This document shows positions 1 to 11,226 of a DNA stretch of 64,000 bases, piece after piece. Within the stretch, counting starts at the first letter, position 1. Each line of letters starts with the position of its first letter. Under the pieces are notes generated by a model, which was given only the letters and a program-made list of their open reading frames with translations, made no database searches and was not told the origin of the DNA. The stretch is from positions 19,971,582 to 20,035,581 of the forward strand of contig NC_063262.1 in NCBI RefSeq assembly GCF_019578655.1, in the 5' to 3' direction. The translations under genes were made by a program, and so were the position numbers. The stretch is from Ricinus communis. Its lineage: Eukaryota; Streptophyta; Magnoliopsida; Malpighiales; Euphorbiaceae.

Positions 1-221
1 GGCAGGAAATATTTTTCACTGACATATTTCTTCACTTTACCTTCTAGGAAACTTGTTCACTAGACAATAAAATTATTTCAATTAGCTTGTTAGTTCCTAA
101 GATGTCAAGTGCATTTCTTTATTTTCCAATCTCTTTGATGACAACCATATTAGAATTTCTATTATGAATAAATTATCATAACTTTGTAATAACTTGATTT
201 CTATCTCATTCTTGTCATTAG

Positions 222-341
222 TTGGCATTCCCAAAAGGTCTCACTTCAGCTCCAGGGAGGCCAAGGGTGGCGCCAAATAGTCCTGTAATATTTGATGTCA
301 GTTTGGAATACATACCCGGTCTGGAAGTGGACGAAGAGTAG
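222..341 (+). CDS. 3'-terminal exon of an FKBP-type peptidyl-prolyl isomerase (partial gene)
   Basis: This is the last coding exon of a gene whose other exons lie left of the window. An intron acceptor AG sits at 220-221. The open frame then reads 39 codons, from LAFPKGLTSAPG to a TAG at 339-341. The motif order PKGL, APGRPRVAPNSPVIFDVSLEY and an acidic tail (IPGLEVDEE) resembles the last beta-strand region of plant chloroplast/thylakoid-lumen FKBP domains. The FDVSLEYI strand corresponds to the FDVELL strand of FKBPs in general. These proteins catalyse cis-trans isomerisation of prolyl bonds, and several of the lumenal ones have lost activity. The catalytic part is not in the window, so activity cannot be judged. 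An FKBP19-like identity is my impression only. The gene converges on the syntaxin gene. Confidence 0.7.
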   Translation: MAFPKGLTSAPGRPRVAPNSPVIFDVSLEYIPGLEVDEE

Positions 342-1873
342 TAATGTTGTAAATCTTCATCCAAAATTTGTCATTAATTTCACCAATGTAAGTTACTTCA
401 TTGTATGCCTTCATAATTCAATTTTGTTATTCCTGTATAAATTGAGAAGTGTTCTTTTCTTATACAAGTTTAAACTTCTATGGCTTTTTACCAAGAAGTT
501 TGACATCTCTTTTCTTTTACCATCAGAAGCCCCTTTTTTTTTTTTCAAATTATGTAAACGTTTATTATCTCAGTCTGTTTTAGTAACTTTATCAGGCTTT
601 AATACTGCAGAAGTGAATATCAGTCCTGTAAGTATTGAAGTTTCCATGTGCTGTAATTTTCCTGCTCATATATTAGTTTCTGAGATTACTACATGAGATA
701 GGTAGTGTCCTAACTCACAGAGCTTATGAGTCCCAAATGCATGACAGGGGAGTGCATACATCAATCCTATCTATTAATTTCCCTTTGCTTTTACAGAATA
801 GTTCTGGATTTATTACTGGTAAAAATATCTACTTGATAAGTCATGTTGGTTATCCCTGGTCCAAATTGGCCAATTCTAGTTCAAATATTTTGTTCAAGAA
901 CAAACATACACTGCAAGGGAAAAAAAAAAAAAAAAATCAAATTTGTTTGAAAAACAAAAATGCTTGCAGGGAGATATTATCTCCCAAATGCTTTAGTGAT
1001 TCAAATCTAGTGGTCTTGAGGTCTGTCTACATGCTATGGAGCTTCAACCATTTTGAAGACTCTTAAAAACTACTAGAAAACGTCTTAACAATGCTTTGTA
1101 TTTCTTGTGCAATGCTTATGGATTCATGATGACCATTGCATATTTTGGCTACTGAACTTTTCATGACATGGGATAGTAGTTCTGATGTGCCTTTGTCAAG
1201 GTTTATGCTCTGAAGAAATTGAGATATGCATGCCAAATGAAAGTTTCCTGTGATAGAAAGTGCAGATTCAACTTTGTGGTTGACATGTGAAATTTTAGAA
1301 TTTACTTGTATTCTGGTAGTCTATCAAACTAAGCTTTTCTTCTGTCTTGCCATTGATTTGTTTGTTTACTTACTGTTTTGGTGATTCATTTGAAAAACTT
1401 GGTACAGTACCTATTCATCAGCTACCTGTTTCCTGAATAATAAGCAAAACCCTCCATCAAATTTGAGCATGTGATGTTGCTAAGTTCTTGAAATTACCTG
1501 AAAATAAGTGTTTCATTTAAAAATGGAAAACAATAAGGTTATAAATGAGAGAACTGCATGCTTTGGAATGTTAAAATTTTGCATTATTTGTTAACAAAAT
1601 CAAAATACAAGATGCCACCCTGCAACATGGTTTCTTACATTATTTGTTGGTTGTCCAAAATGAGAACCTAAAGAAATAAACTGAGGAAGAATTGTTCAAA
1701 AGAAAAGAAAATAATAATAATAATTATATATATATATTAATAACAAAGCTATTGCACATTATAATGGGTTGTTGTACTACTGGTGTTTGAGAGGATTGGT
1801 ACTAGGAAACAGCACGCCTAGAGAGAGAGAGAGAGAGAGAGAGAGAAAATTGTACTTTCTTTCTTGCTGATGG
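342..1873. other. 3' flanks between two convergent genes; no gene
   Basis: The 1.5 kb between the FKBP stop codon and the distal syntaxin stop codon should hold both 3' untranslated regions. I see no exon with coding character. A poly(A) run lies at about 909-927. An AATAAA on the + strand at 1675-1680 is far from the FKBP stop. The 3' ends could overlap as natural antisense transcripts, but this cannot be settled from sequence. Confidence 0.5.
1821..1846. repeat. (GA)13 microsatellite
   Basis: An uninterrupted GA dinucleotide run of 26 bases. It lies 28 bases beyond the stop codon of the distal syntaxin exon, so it reads as (CT)n in the 3' untranslated region of that isoform. Confidence 0.9.
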
Positions 1874-2035
1874 TTACTTTTTCCAAGGTTTCAGAATAGA
1901 GAGCACAATGATGAGTGCAATAATCAGTAGCAAAATAATGGCAATCATCATGCATTTCCTTGACTTTCTCTGCAAGCTCTTTGCAGTTCGAAGAGCTTCT
2001 GTACCATTTTGAACATGGTCCACTGCATTTGTCAC
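1874..2035 (-). CDS. SYP132: Alternative distal last exon of the SYP132-type syntaxin gene (exon 13b)
   Basis: On the minus strand an acceptor (…AATACAG, AG at 2037-2036) precedes 53 codons and a TAA at 1876-1874. The peptide begins VTNAVDHVQNGTEAL, the C-terminal end of a Qa-SNARE helix. It continues into a basic juxtamembrane stretch (QRKSRKCMM), a hydrophobic anchor of about 20 residues rich in I and L, and ends KPWKK. It starts in phase 0, as exon 13a does, so exon 12 (ends ESQ) can be spliced to either. It lies 2.3 kb downstream of the exon 12 donor. The first 20 residues align with exon 13a ([15 protein letters not shown]), while the anchor and tail differ. Family knowledge: in Medicago the SYP132/SYP13II gene makes two isoforms differing in the last exon, one dedicated to symbiotic membranes. 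Use of this exon here is inferred, as no transcript data are available. Confidence 0.82.
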   Translation of the reverse strand: MTNAVDHVQNGTEALRTAKSLQRKSRKCMMIAIILLLIIALIIVLSILKPWKK

Positions 2036-3204
2036 CTGTATTCAGATCAAACATGAATATCAAAAATAGCTCAAAGGATCATGCTTCTAGCGCTACACTG
2101 TAAGATAGTGTAGATTTGATATTGAACTAGGAAGATGAAATATAATTACTCAAAAAGAGTAATAAAGCTTCTCATCTTTGATGCACTATGATTTCATTAA
2201 ATCTTTTAGATACGATAGCCTAGCAATAAAATAAGCCTATTTTCAAAATTGAATATCAGCGCTTAAATCTCATCATGCTAAAAGAATTCATATAACTTAT
2301 TTAGATGATATAATAATTTTATTTTTTAAATATTTTCTAATAAGAACATTATTAGTATGTTAGTATGTCAGACATGAAAAAATAAATTTCTATATAACAG
2401 AAAATAAACCGCTATATTTAAAAAAGAAAGCTTTTAACTTCAACATTAAATGTATGGCTATCATATCAAAACATGGTGGATTAACATGTTAATTTTTTCT
2501 AAAAAAAAAAGAAAACAAGAAAAGAAAAGAAAAGGGTTAGGTTATAATTCTCAACTTATTTTTGCACTGCAATACCGAGCTACTAGTCTAATGGTAACTT
2601 GACTCTAAAGTTAAAGCTTATTGACATGTACCTCTCTCATTAGCTTGAGTTGGAATAATGCAAAGCAACCATCAACTCCAATTAAGTTCTTTTTCTTTTT
2701 TAATAGATCTTTAGTACTTTGCTAAGGGTTATTCTCAAAAAAAGGACAAAAAAGAGGTTCTCAATTCAATTCATCGATAAAAAGCCTACATCATAAAATA
2801 GGGACATAGAAAAAGAAGAGAACATATGAGAGGGAAGGTGAAGAAACTACACTCCTACAAATAAAGTGGTCAAGGGGCTCAAGCTAAAGAGCCCAATCAA
2901 ATATTTGTCCAACTGACAAAGGCCATGAAAACTCTAAGTTGGTATTCTGTTTAAAAATAGTGGCAACAATGCTCAACAAGGCCCTTGGGCTATCAGTCCT
3001 GACACAGAGCTAATGTTCAAGAAGGCCCTTGAGGGCAGTCCACCCATACAACCTTTCCGTATCATAAAGGGTCAATTCACAGAGTCTTTTTCTTTGTAAA
3101 GAAGAATTACTTAGCCCTAACAATTTATAACAAACTCTGATAATGAATCAAAATATATTTATTTTTCAGTTTTGATGAGTTGAACAAAATTGCAATCATC
3201 TCAA

Positions 3205-3206
<2 letters not shown>

Positions 3207-3241
<35 letters not shown>

Positions 3242-3242
3242 T
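3207..3242. repeat. (TA)n microsatellite
   Basis: An alternating AT run with one G interruption. It lies in the intron between the proximal and distal last exons of the syntaxin gene. Confidence 0.9.
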
Positions 3243-3616
3243 GTTTTTTTTTATCTGAAAGGAAACTTTTGAAAACTAGTCTTTACTTTCCATTAATTTT
3301 GTGATAGAATTTTGAAATTCAATAAAAAATATTTTCAATATAATAAGAGTGATGTTTTATATTTTTTTTTTTCTACATGAAAACTACCCTCTTCTTTTTC
3401 TTTTTTCTTTTCCACCCATTGTATTTCACCAAACTCCACATTCTTAGGTGTAATAAGATCATAAAGAGTCTTTAAAATGGACCTAATGATGCTATATGTT
3501 CTTCTTCTTTTTTTCGTGTACACCAATAGATTAATTAGAGCAATTCTAGCTCATATTCTGTAAGGCTGTTGCTGCTACCTATTGGTGAAATCCAACTCCT
3601 GTATGTATTTCTTTCA

Positions 3617-3622
3617 TTTATT
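3617..3622 (-). promoter_or_regulatory. Possible poly(A) signal for the proximal syntaxin isoform
   Basis: AATAAA on the minus strand, about 425 bases beyond the exon 13a stop codon and upstream of distal exon 13b. Cleavage between the two last exons is required for the short transcript. Plant poly(A) signals are loose, so this is only a candidate. Confidence 0.3.
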
Positions 3623-4045
3623 TCTCTAATGTACTCAATAGGATTCTAATGTACTGGCAAGAAAATGACATTAGAAGATGTGCATCCCATATGATTGCAA
3701 ACGATATTAGGTTTGCAATATCAATGGGAAAGGATAGTAAAATCAATACTATGTTGATCACCAGCATAAATCAGATAACCAAATTGCACAAATAAGCAGA
3801 AAGCTCCTTTTTCTATCAAAACGAAGTATTCCCATTTGTCAGGACAATTAGTATATATGGTTATGTTTAACATTTGACGCACAAAAATCAAGCTCTGCAC
3901 AAGCAGTAAAACCGCACCCAGAAAGAAAACAGAAAGATTTTTGAAAAAGAAAGAGGAAAGGGGGAAAAGGGAGACACACCAATAGGACCCAAAAACCATT
4001 TCAATCACATATAGGTACAAATGGTCAAGCAAGAAAAGGGCAGAC

Positions 4046-7000
4046 TCAAGCACCCTTGTTACTCTTCCAAGGTTTGATGACACCGACGACTATAACAGCT
4101 ACTATAATCAAAAGAATTATAATGGCAATGCACATCCATTTTCGGGAATTCCTCTGAAGTTTCTTTGCATTTTGAAGTGCAGTTGTCCCTGTTTGGACAT
4201 GATTGACTGCATTCGCGACCTGAACAACATTTCCATTAACATACAACATTCTAGCAAAATGCAATTTTGCTGCAAACCATGGAAGTACACATACAATCAC
4301 CAAGCCTAAAAGACCTGTGTAGAGAAAAACAAACCTGGCTTTCAATGTTATCTAATATCTCTCCTTGAGCCTCAACAAGAACAGCCATATCAAGGTAAAT
4401 CTGGCAAATAGTAGTCAGATTAACAAGTTTGAATTTGATAGTGCACAACTAGGTCTAGCTGCAGTACCTGGTGAAGGTCAAGAAGCTTTTTCTCAATTTC
4501 CTTCACAGCATCATGCCTCTCCTGGATTTCTTCGAGGGTATTTAGCACCTGCAATTGCAGCTCAAAATTAGAAACTCAATGGAGAGCTTTCCAATTGAAT
4601 TTAGGATGACCTATGAACAACTTGTGCACATATCTAGAGCACCCACAAGGGGGCAATTATCTATTAAACGTTTTTTATTCCTTAATGCTTGCCCTAATGT
4701 TTTAAGACTTGCTATAAAAGAGCTCCTTGATGCAGGAAGAACAAGCTTTTATACTCGAAAGATGTAGTGTCTACCTGCCTGTGGGACCCAATAGAAGAAA
4801 ATATTTAGACAACTAGTATTCCCTATTTGATAAACTTCATGCAACCCTTGAAGCATGATTCGTATACCAGAAGAATAATGGATGGACAAAGAGGTCTCAT
4901 AATCACAGGCAATCTCTTTCAATTCAAGTGCATGCCTTCAAGTTATTATGGATAGGATAAATGTATGGTGTGTAGAGAGGTTTGTAATGCAAAATAAGAC
5001 CCAAACTGTTTCATGCAAGCTGGAAATAATGTAAAAGTCTTCTCCTGGGAACTCAATCTTTGAACAGAAAATCATCAAAAAGTCTTGAATTATCAACTCT
5101 TGCACTAACCCTCATAAGCAAGTGAAGATTTACTTTAAATAATATTTCAGGATAGTGAAGTAACTTATATAAAGCTTAATATTTTTCAGTACTTTTCACT
5201 TAGCACAAGACATAGATGAAATGAAACAAAGTAACATATTTGTAGGAAATTCCATAATTGAATTCTAAGTTGCAATATACAGTACATAGATTCAATTCTA
5301 CTAGATGCTATGCCAAATATCAACAATGAAAAGAAGTTTGGAATCTTCCATATAACTTGGAGGTGGATAAAATAAGAGATTTACCTGTCCACGGCCCATT
5401 TCTTGAATTGCCTTCTGAAAGATTTGCTCACTATTTCCAGTTTCGATCAGGTTGTCAATTGTCTAATGGTAAGTAGATTTTGACAGTTATGATGACATTC
5501 ATATCCATATATGCATAATTTATAGTTTCAAAATCAGGCTCACCTCTTCATCTGGTTTAGTTCCAGTTACTGCTCAACCATACATAGCAAACATGCAAAT
5601 TGTTATTACTAAAACTGGATCTGCTGATTTAAAAAGGACAAAGAAAGTACTAATTTGCAATCATCCTACAAATTTACTTCCTATAATTTGCAAAAGACTT
5701 TTCAAACCTGTAATGACCCTTCTCTCCACAACTTCACGATACTCGTTTTGAATCTTTTGTCTTAAGGTCTGAAAGAAAATGTAACAGTTAACAAAGAAAG
5801 CAACTATGATTAACTGCCATAACATGTAGATTTACCTGGAATTCTATCATCAAATCCTTGAACCTTTTTGTTAAGGAACTGCGCAGGATTATGAAATCAT
5901 ATATAAATAAAGAATACAGTTTATGATATGCACAAATATTTATACAGCTAGTAGTCTTGTGTAAGAAGTGTATAAACTTTGTACGATAAGAACAACGACA
6001 TTAAATATTAAATACATCTTCACAGGCAACTCACTTTGTAACATTCATCCTTGCTCTGTCAACCCCAGTGCCCTTTTCACATCCAGGTTTCTGTCTATTA
6101 GCTAAATTCTAGAGACAACAAGAGCAGAAAAGAGGAATTAGAAGAAAAAATTTGATAGCCTTGAATATTGTTACAGAAATGAAAAGTGAACTAGTAAAAG
6201 AAGTATTACTTCTTTGTTAATTGCCTCTATTTTGGTTTTTATAGCACGGGCAATCCTACCCACTTCGTCAACATCTTTTTCCATACGCTTCTTGATAGCT
6301 ACAGAAGTTTGACAATATTCTCAGAGTGCAACAAAAGTAAGACTACAAACAACAATCACGAGAATTTTTAAGATGAGGGAACTACAGGTTTATAGAACAC
6401 AACTACAAAGTCTCTAAACCAAGTTTCAAGAATGATTCATAAATTTACTCAAGGTTTTCCTGGATTAGGGTGGCCGAGCTTTTAGATGTAGTTTCCATTC
6501 TGTGACTCAACCAGTGGTGAGCCTACACCAATATGGTTTATAGAGCATCCTTCATAAATGCCAGACTCGCAGTTCAAGTATTTTTATATGGACAATGGGT
6601 GTAGACACAGACTCTACCTTTCATCGCGGACGCTTTTGTTACAGATTTGGACTCCTCATTAGCTTCCTGCCAGAAGTTAACCTTAGAAGTTAGAATGCTA
6701 TATGAAAACAAATGCTTCCTTCATTTTCTTCTCAGGTTGAAATCCATGATTCTCCAGTGTTCAGCAACAGTTGTTGATACACTACTTGAATATGGTTTAA
6801 AAGGTTCTTTGGAGAAATAGCAAAATAAAGGATACATGAAAATAGCATTGATCATATTTCAACTACAATAAATCATTACTGTTTTGGACAACAAGCTAAG
6901 CAGTTCTCCAGCTAGGTGAATGGATGGTATACAAAATTCAAACAATTATCCACGAAGTGTACATAAGTCAACATGGAAAAAACTCCTTAATTTGGATTAT

Positions 7001-8596
7001 TTTTTATCCAGTTAAAATTATTATTGGCTATTGCAGGCCATATAACTAATGTTAGAAGTTGTAGAACTAAACTAGAAAAACTACATTAGTCCCTTCTTTC
7101 AGTTGCTTGTTTGGTTATTGTTTTATTACGAATACACTGACATTATTTGCACATTGCAAGATCTGCTCATAAATTGAAGATAAACGTCCGATCAGTTGTA
7201 CACAAGTATATTAGAAATGTTATATGTGATAGGATGATTTAAGCATGCAACTTTTGCTTCTATAAATCTCTCAGCAATTCAAGCCAACGTGATTAATCAC
7301 TAAGCATTAAATTGGAAGAGTGGCCTTGGCAACCATCAAACATACCTTCAATTTCTTGAGAAGTCCAGAGACCATATCGACCTGTCTCTCAACCTCTTGT
7401 ATCTAAGACAGAAGAACAAGGAAACCAATGAGAAGCTATGTAAACAAAGAAGCAGAGGAAATCTATCATAGAGTCATAAGTCAATCAAGACACTGCAGAA
7501 GAAAGAAGAATGAGATGAATAGGCTTTACATGAACATTCAATCTTGTGATTTTACAATTTAGTATGTATACATATATATATATTAGCCAAAACTGTTTGA
7601 AGTAGAGAAAGATAATCCATATAGCTTACCCAATTAATTGGCAAAGGCTTAGCTGAGTTGAATTATCGATTGTGTGTGTGAGTCTCAAGTGCATAACTAA
7701 AGCAAACATTCTTTTATGAATATTTTCTGCATGAATTTTGCTTCTTGAAAGAACCACAAATAATTGGAATACAAGATACCTGCTTATTGAAAGCTTCCAT
7801 TCCTGTGTCAGAGTTGCTTCTTTGCATTGGCATCCCCATTTCGATATCATCATTGTTTGGAGGCCTTTTGGCATCACCAACAAATGAATCCTGTGAATGG
7901 AACACGTTAACAGGAAATAAATCCCCAACTCAATAGTAGGTAATAGAACAGCTTGACAGAACAATCAAATTTCCATGATAAAAAAAGTCACAATCACTCT
8001 CAATGCTTCAAACAGAAGTATTATCTTTAAAAGGAAACAAAATTTCATTAATTAATAAAAAAATCCAACACAAAGTCTTCATAACTAGGAAATGAGGCGT
8101 TTTCTTGGTGCTGTAGGAGTTGTATTTGTAAGAAACGAATACAACAAACACTGGCCTCAGACTCATAATCCTTCTAAATTAAAGAATTAACTTGAGAACT
8201 ATACTACAGTTTCTTTTCTTTTTTTCTTTAACTTAGTCTCCAAGTGAATACATGCCAATTCAAATTCCTTTTCATCATTCACAAGGTTGAATTCAAATAA
8301 AATCCCTACAGGGAAAATAAAAAACAGGAATTAAAATTAAACTGTAAGCATGCAGAACTAAGCCAGCTCCAAATAAACCAAATTCAAGAAACAAATGAAG
8401 CACTAAACTAAAATGAAAACCCATAATTAAGAAATAAACTTTTGATGATCTCAAGTAACATACTCTAAACTACAGTCACCAATCCGCATATACAAATACA
8501 ACCCACAAACTAAACTAAAAATTCTGAGAGAGAAAACAGTTGACTTCACAAAGCAAAGAAAAAGGGAAATCAGGTTACCGTGAGCAAATCGTTCAT
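4046..8596 (-). CDS. SYP132: Plasma-membrane Qa-SNARE syntaxin, SYP132/SYP13 type, 13 exons
   Basis: Splicing gives a 308-residue syntaxin; Arabidopsis SYP132 is about 304. Exons on the minus strand: 8596-8579, 7890-7780, 7402-7346, 6666-6618, 6298-6210, 6108-6035, 5878-5836, 5768-5708, 5569-5544, 5462-5385, 4548-4468, 4400-4335, 4219-4046. All introns are GT-AG and every phase closes. The start MNDLLTDSF is the conserved syntaxin N-terminus, in exon 1 of only six codons. The Habc helices span roughly residues 35-160, including [10 protein letters not shown] and RARMNVT. The SNARE domain covers about 205-270 ([39 protein letters not shown]), followed by the basic stretch NSRKWMC and a C-terminal anchor ([17 protein letters not shown]) ending KPWKSNKGA. 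It should act as the target SNARE for secretory vesicle fusion at the plasma membrane. A second last exon lies downstream. Assignment to SYP132 rather than SYP131 or SYP12 rests on motifs read by eye. Confidence 0.93.
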
Positions 8597-10638
8597 GTTG
8601 ATCAAACCAAAGAATAAGGGGAGAGAGAGGCAAGAAAGAAAATGTGTTTGTTTGTGTTGAAAAGGAAAGAAAAGAGAATGCGAAAAGAAGATTTTGTATA
8701 TGTTATTAATATGTTGGCCGGCAAAGACGTTATTTACTACAGAAACACCTTTGAAATCTACAGTCTCTGTCTTTCAGTTTCTAATAATAATAACAGTAAC
8801 AATAACATTGTTTTGCTTCGTTGTGAGCTGTAGAGATACTTTAGGATCTTCTTGATGTTAAATATAAGAGAAAATCATAAATTTATTGGCTTAATTCTTT
8901 AATTTGATCCTTCTATTCTTTTTTATTTAATTAAATATTTAAATTTGTTAATACATATATATATATTTTTATATATTTTATATATTAAAATAATAATTTA
9001 AATATTTTATTATTTATTACTTACAATTTTTTCTATTTATTTTTTTATATTCTCTCTATTTTTTATTAATTTTTTTAAACAATAAAAAGTAAGGTACGTT
9101 AAATTAATTTTTATTTTTTTAATTTTTAGAAAGAAAAATATTTATTCATCATTTTTAGTTTCTTTCCTTTTTAATATCTTCCCCCTTTGGTGCTATTATT
9201 TCCTTAAACGACATGCTCTGGTGTGTATTTATTATGCTTCAACTGTGCTTGAAAAGAGGGATTTTGAGCCCAAGATAAAGTGGACGCAACCACAGGGAGA
9301 GAAAAGCCCAAGGAAAATGAAATTTAGAGACCCATTGTGTTCCACCTAGGCTGGGCAGGAATAAACAAGAAAGCTGCCCGAACAAGGTAGAAAACTAAGA
9401 AGTAAGTCTAATTATTCCATTCGAATCAGGCAAAATGAGAGACAGAGGAGGAACTCGAGTTGGAAGCTCTGTCAGTTGACCCGAACTCTGCAGAAGTTTG
9501 TGGCAACCTGGTCTAGTTTGACCCTGGAAACTCCTGAATAATATTAACACTTGGACACTTATCCTGGGGACGTATATATTCAGCATTTGAAGATTTTTAG
9601 GGTAAGAAATATGCTTCAGGGAGCCGCTTTCCCTCTAAATCAACCCTTTGTTATCAGCAAAAAAGAAATATAGACATTCCTTAGAACTTTTTGAGTTTCA
9701 AGTGCATCAAGAGAGTAATTTGTGACTGGGAAAGAGCATATTAAGTCATCTAGTAAGTGAAGAGTATATGGAGAGCGAGAAATCAATCACTCCATTTTTC
9801 TAGAGTTTATTGATACTTTCCTGTTTGCGCTCTCTCTTTTTACATACTCAAATTTGTGATGACTTTCAAATTATTTTTTATCTTGTTTACATACTCAAAT
9901 TTGTGATGACTTTCAAATTATTTTTTATCTTGTTCTCATTGTTTTCTTAACGATGAGTAACTAGAACATTTTCATCATAGAGTAAGAATTAAGAGAAAAT
10001 TGATGTATTTATAATTGAGAAATATTAGGCGTGCCCATATATATATATATATATATATAAACGAAATTCTCCACTTATTCCTAATGTAATTAGGACAATC
10101 AAGACTGAATCCTAATTAGGCTATATTACATGTTTACAGCTTGTAACAATTCGCTAGAGCTATGATGTAGTTTTATAATCTTGATTTGGTAATTAATTGG
10201 AAGTTTATTATGAAGCATCTGATTATTTTTGCATTTATTGTTATTCTTGAATGTTTGGCCATCATTTGTTACTTATGTGTGATATTGAGATATGTACACA
10301 TAAAGTGATTAAAGAAATACCAACACAGGGCCTTGTATATAAAGATGCCCTTATCCCCTACTGTCCCTTCTAGCAAGTAAGCTAAGAATTGATTTTCTTT
10401 CTCAAGATCAAAATAGGTAAAGAGGATGCTGCAACCGAGAATGAGCTTTTAAAGGACATAAAATACTAAAACAAGCATTGGTATGACGTACATGGATTTA
10501 AAATATACAGATCTTATTCTCGTAGTATATTAATAATCCTCTTCGTTAACAGATTCTAAAACAGATAATAATCAAGAAAGAATGAAATACAATAGTTAAA
10601 AGTACGAGTGAGTTTGCTAACAAATGCGAAATTAAAAG
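8597..10638. other. Syntaxin promoter side and intergenic DNA; no gene seen
   Basis: About 60 bases of CT-rich leader on the minus strand precede the syntaxin ATG. Farther up, 8850-9180 is very AT-rich. From 9200 to 9600 the composition is more balanced but no long or spliced coding pattern is recognisable. A perfect two-copy tandem repeat of 47 bp lies at 9841-9934, and an (AT)n run at about 10038-10059. Confidence 0.5.
9841..9934. repeat. Perfect 47-bp tandem duplication
   Basis: Two adjacent copies (9841-9887 and 9888-9934), each starting TACATACTCAAATTTGTGAT. They look identical by eye, which points to a recent local duplication. Confidence 0.9.
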
Positions 10639-10870
10639 ATAAATTACATTGACAGTCCCTCAAATTTGTCCTATATATCACAATAATTCTTAGATTTTAA
10701 TTTGTATCACAAAACTTCTTAGATTTTAATTGGAGTATCATTAAATTACTTTCCGTCATTCTCCATTTAAAAACTTGACGGAGAAGTGATGTGGCAGTCC
10801 AATTGATAACTTTTTTCTAAAAAAAATTACATATTATTATTACATGCCATATCAACATATCAAAACTAAT
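10639..10870 (+). mobile_element. One arm of an inverted-repeat DNA element
   Basis: The segment begins ATAAATTACATTGACAGTCC and contains repeated TTAGATTTTAATT and ATGTGGCAGTCCAAT motifs. The same motifs form the arms of the element at 59338-60256 and the arm at 38990-39205 (there in reverse). I find no matching second arm nearby, so it is probably a truncated copy. Confidence 0.45.
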
Positions 10871-11191
10871 AATGTTAAAACATCGGGTTGATTTAATAAA
10901 CTTTTAATTTACAAGTACTTAATATAAACTTTAAACATAGGGCTGAACCTAAGAAATTGTGTAGAATGATTTTACAAGTAGCTGAATCAATTGTTTGTGT
11001 TTAATGTGCCTTAAGATTTAACACACATACTTTGAGCTCAATTAAATTGCTAAACTTGAATTGAGTAATTGTCTTTCCTTTTCTTGTCCAAATGTTGGTT
11101 GACAATTATGAGATTGTTATTTTTGAAAATTGGTTGAGTAAGATTTTCGAGTAATATTTAGAGTTATTTTAGTTTTGTTGGTAGTTATTAC

Positions 11192-11226
11192 TTGAGGACA
11201 TGTAACAACTCAAGTGTAGTGGAGTT
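11192..11226 (+). mobile_element. 3' internal end and polypurine-like tract of a Ty3/gypsy element
   Basis: Reads ACTTGAGGACATGTAACAAC, then a CAAGTGTAGTGGAGTT tract just before a TGATAAC LTR start. In plant Ty3/gypsy elements of this type an ACTTGAGGACAAG… motif followed by a purine tract marks the internal side of the 3' LTR. It belongs to the end of an element lying to the left, which is otherwise not recognisable. Confidence 0.5.

Noticed and set aside
1561..1760. Search for a poly(A) signal of the distal syntaxin exon
   Set aside because: Only weak AATAAT-type variants are present on the minus strand in this AT-rich stretch; none can be chosen.
6466..6650. GGGTGGCCGAGC… and CGCAGTTCAAGTATT, resembling the A and B boxes of a tRNA or tRNA-derived SINE
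   Set aside because: It lies in a syntaxin intron. No cloverleaf can be drawn, and the B-box-like part lacks GGTTCGA. Not enough for a call.
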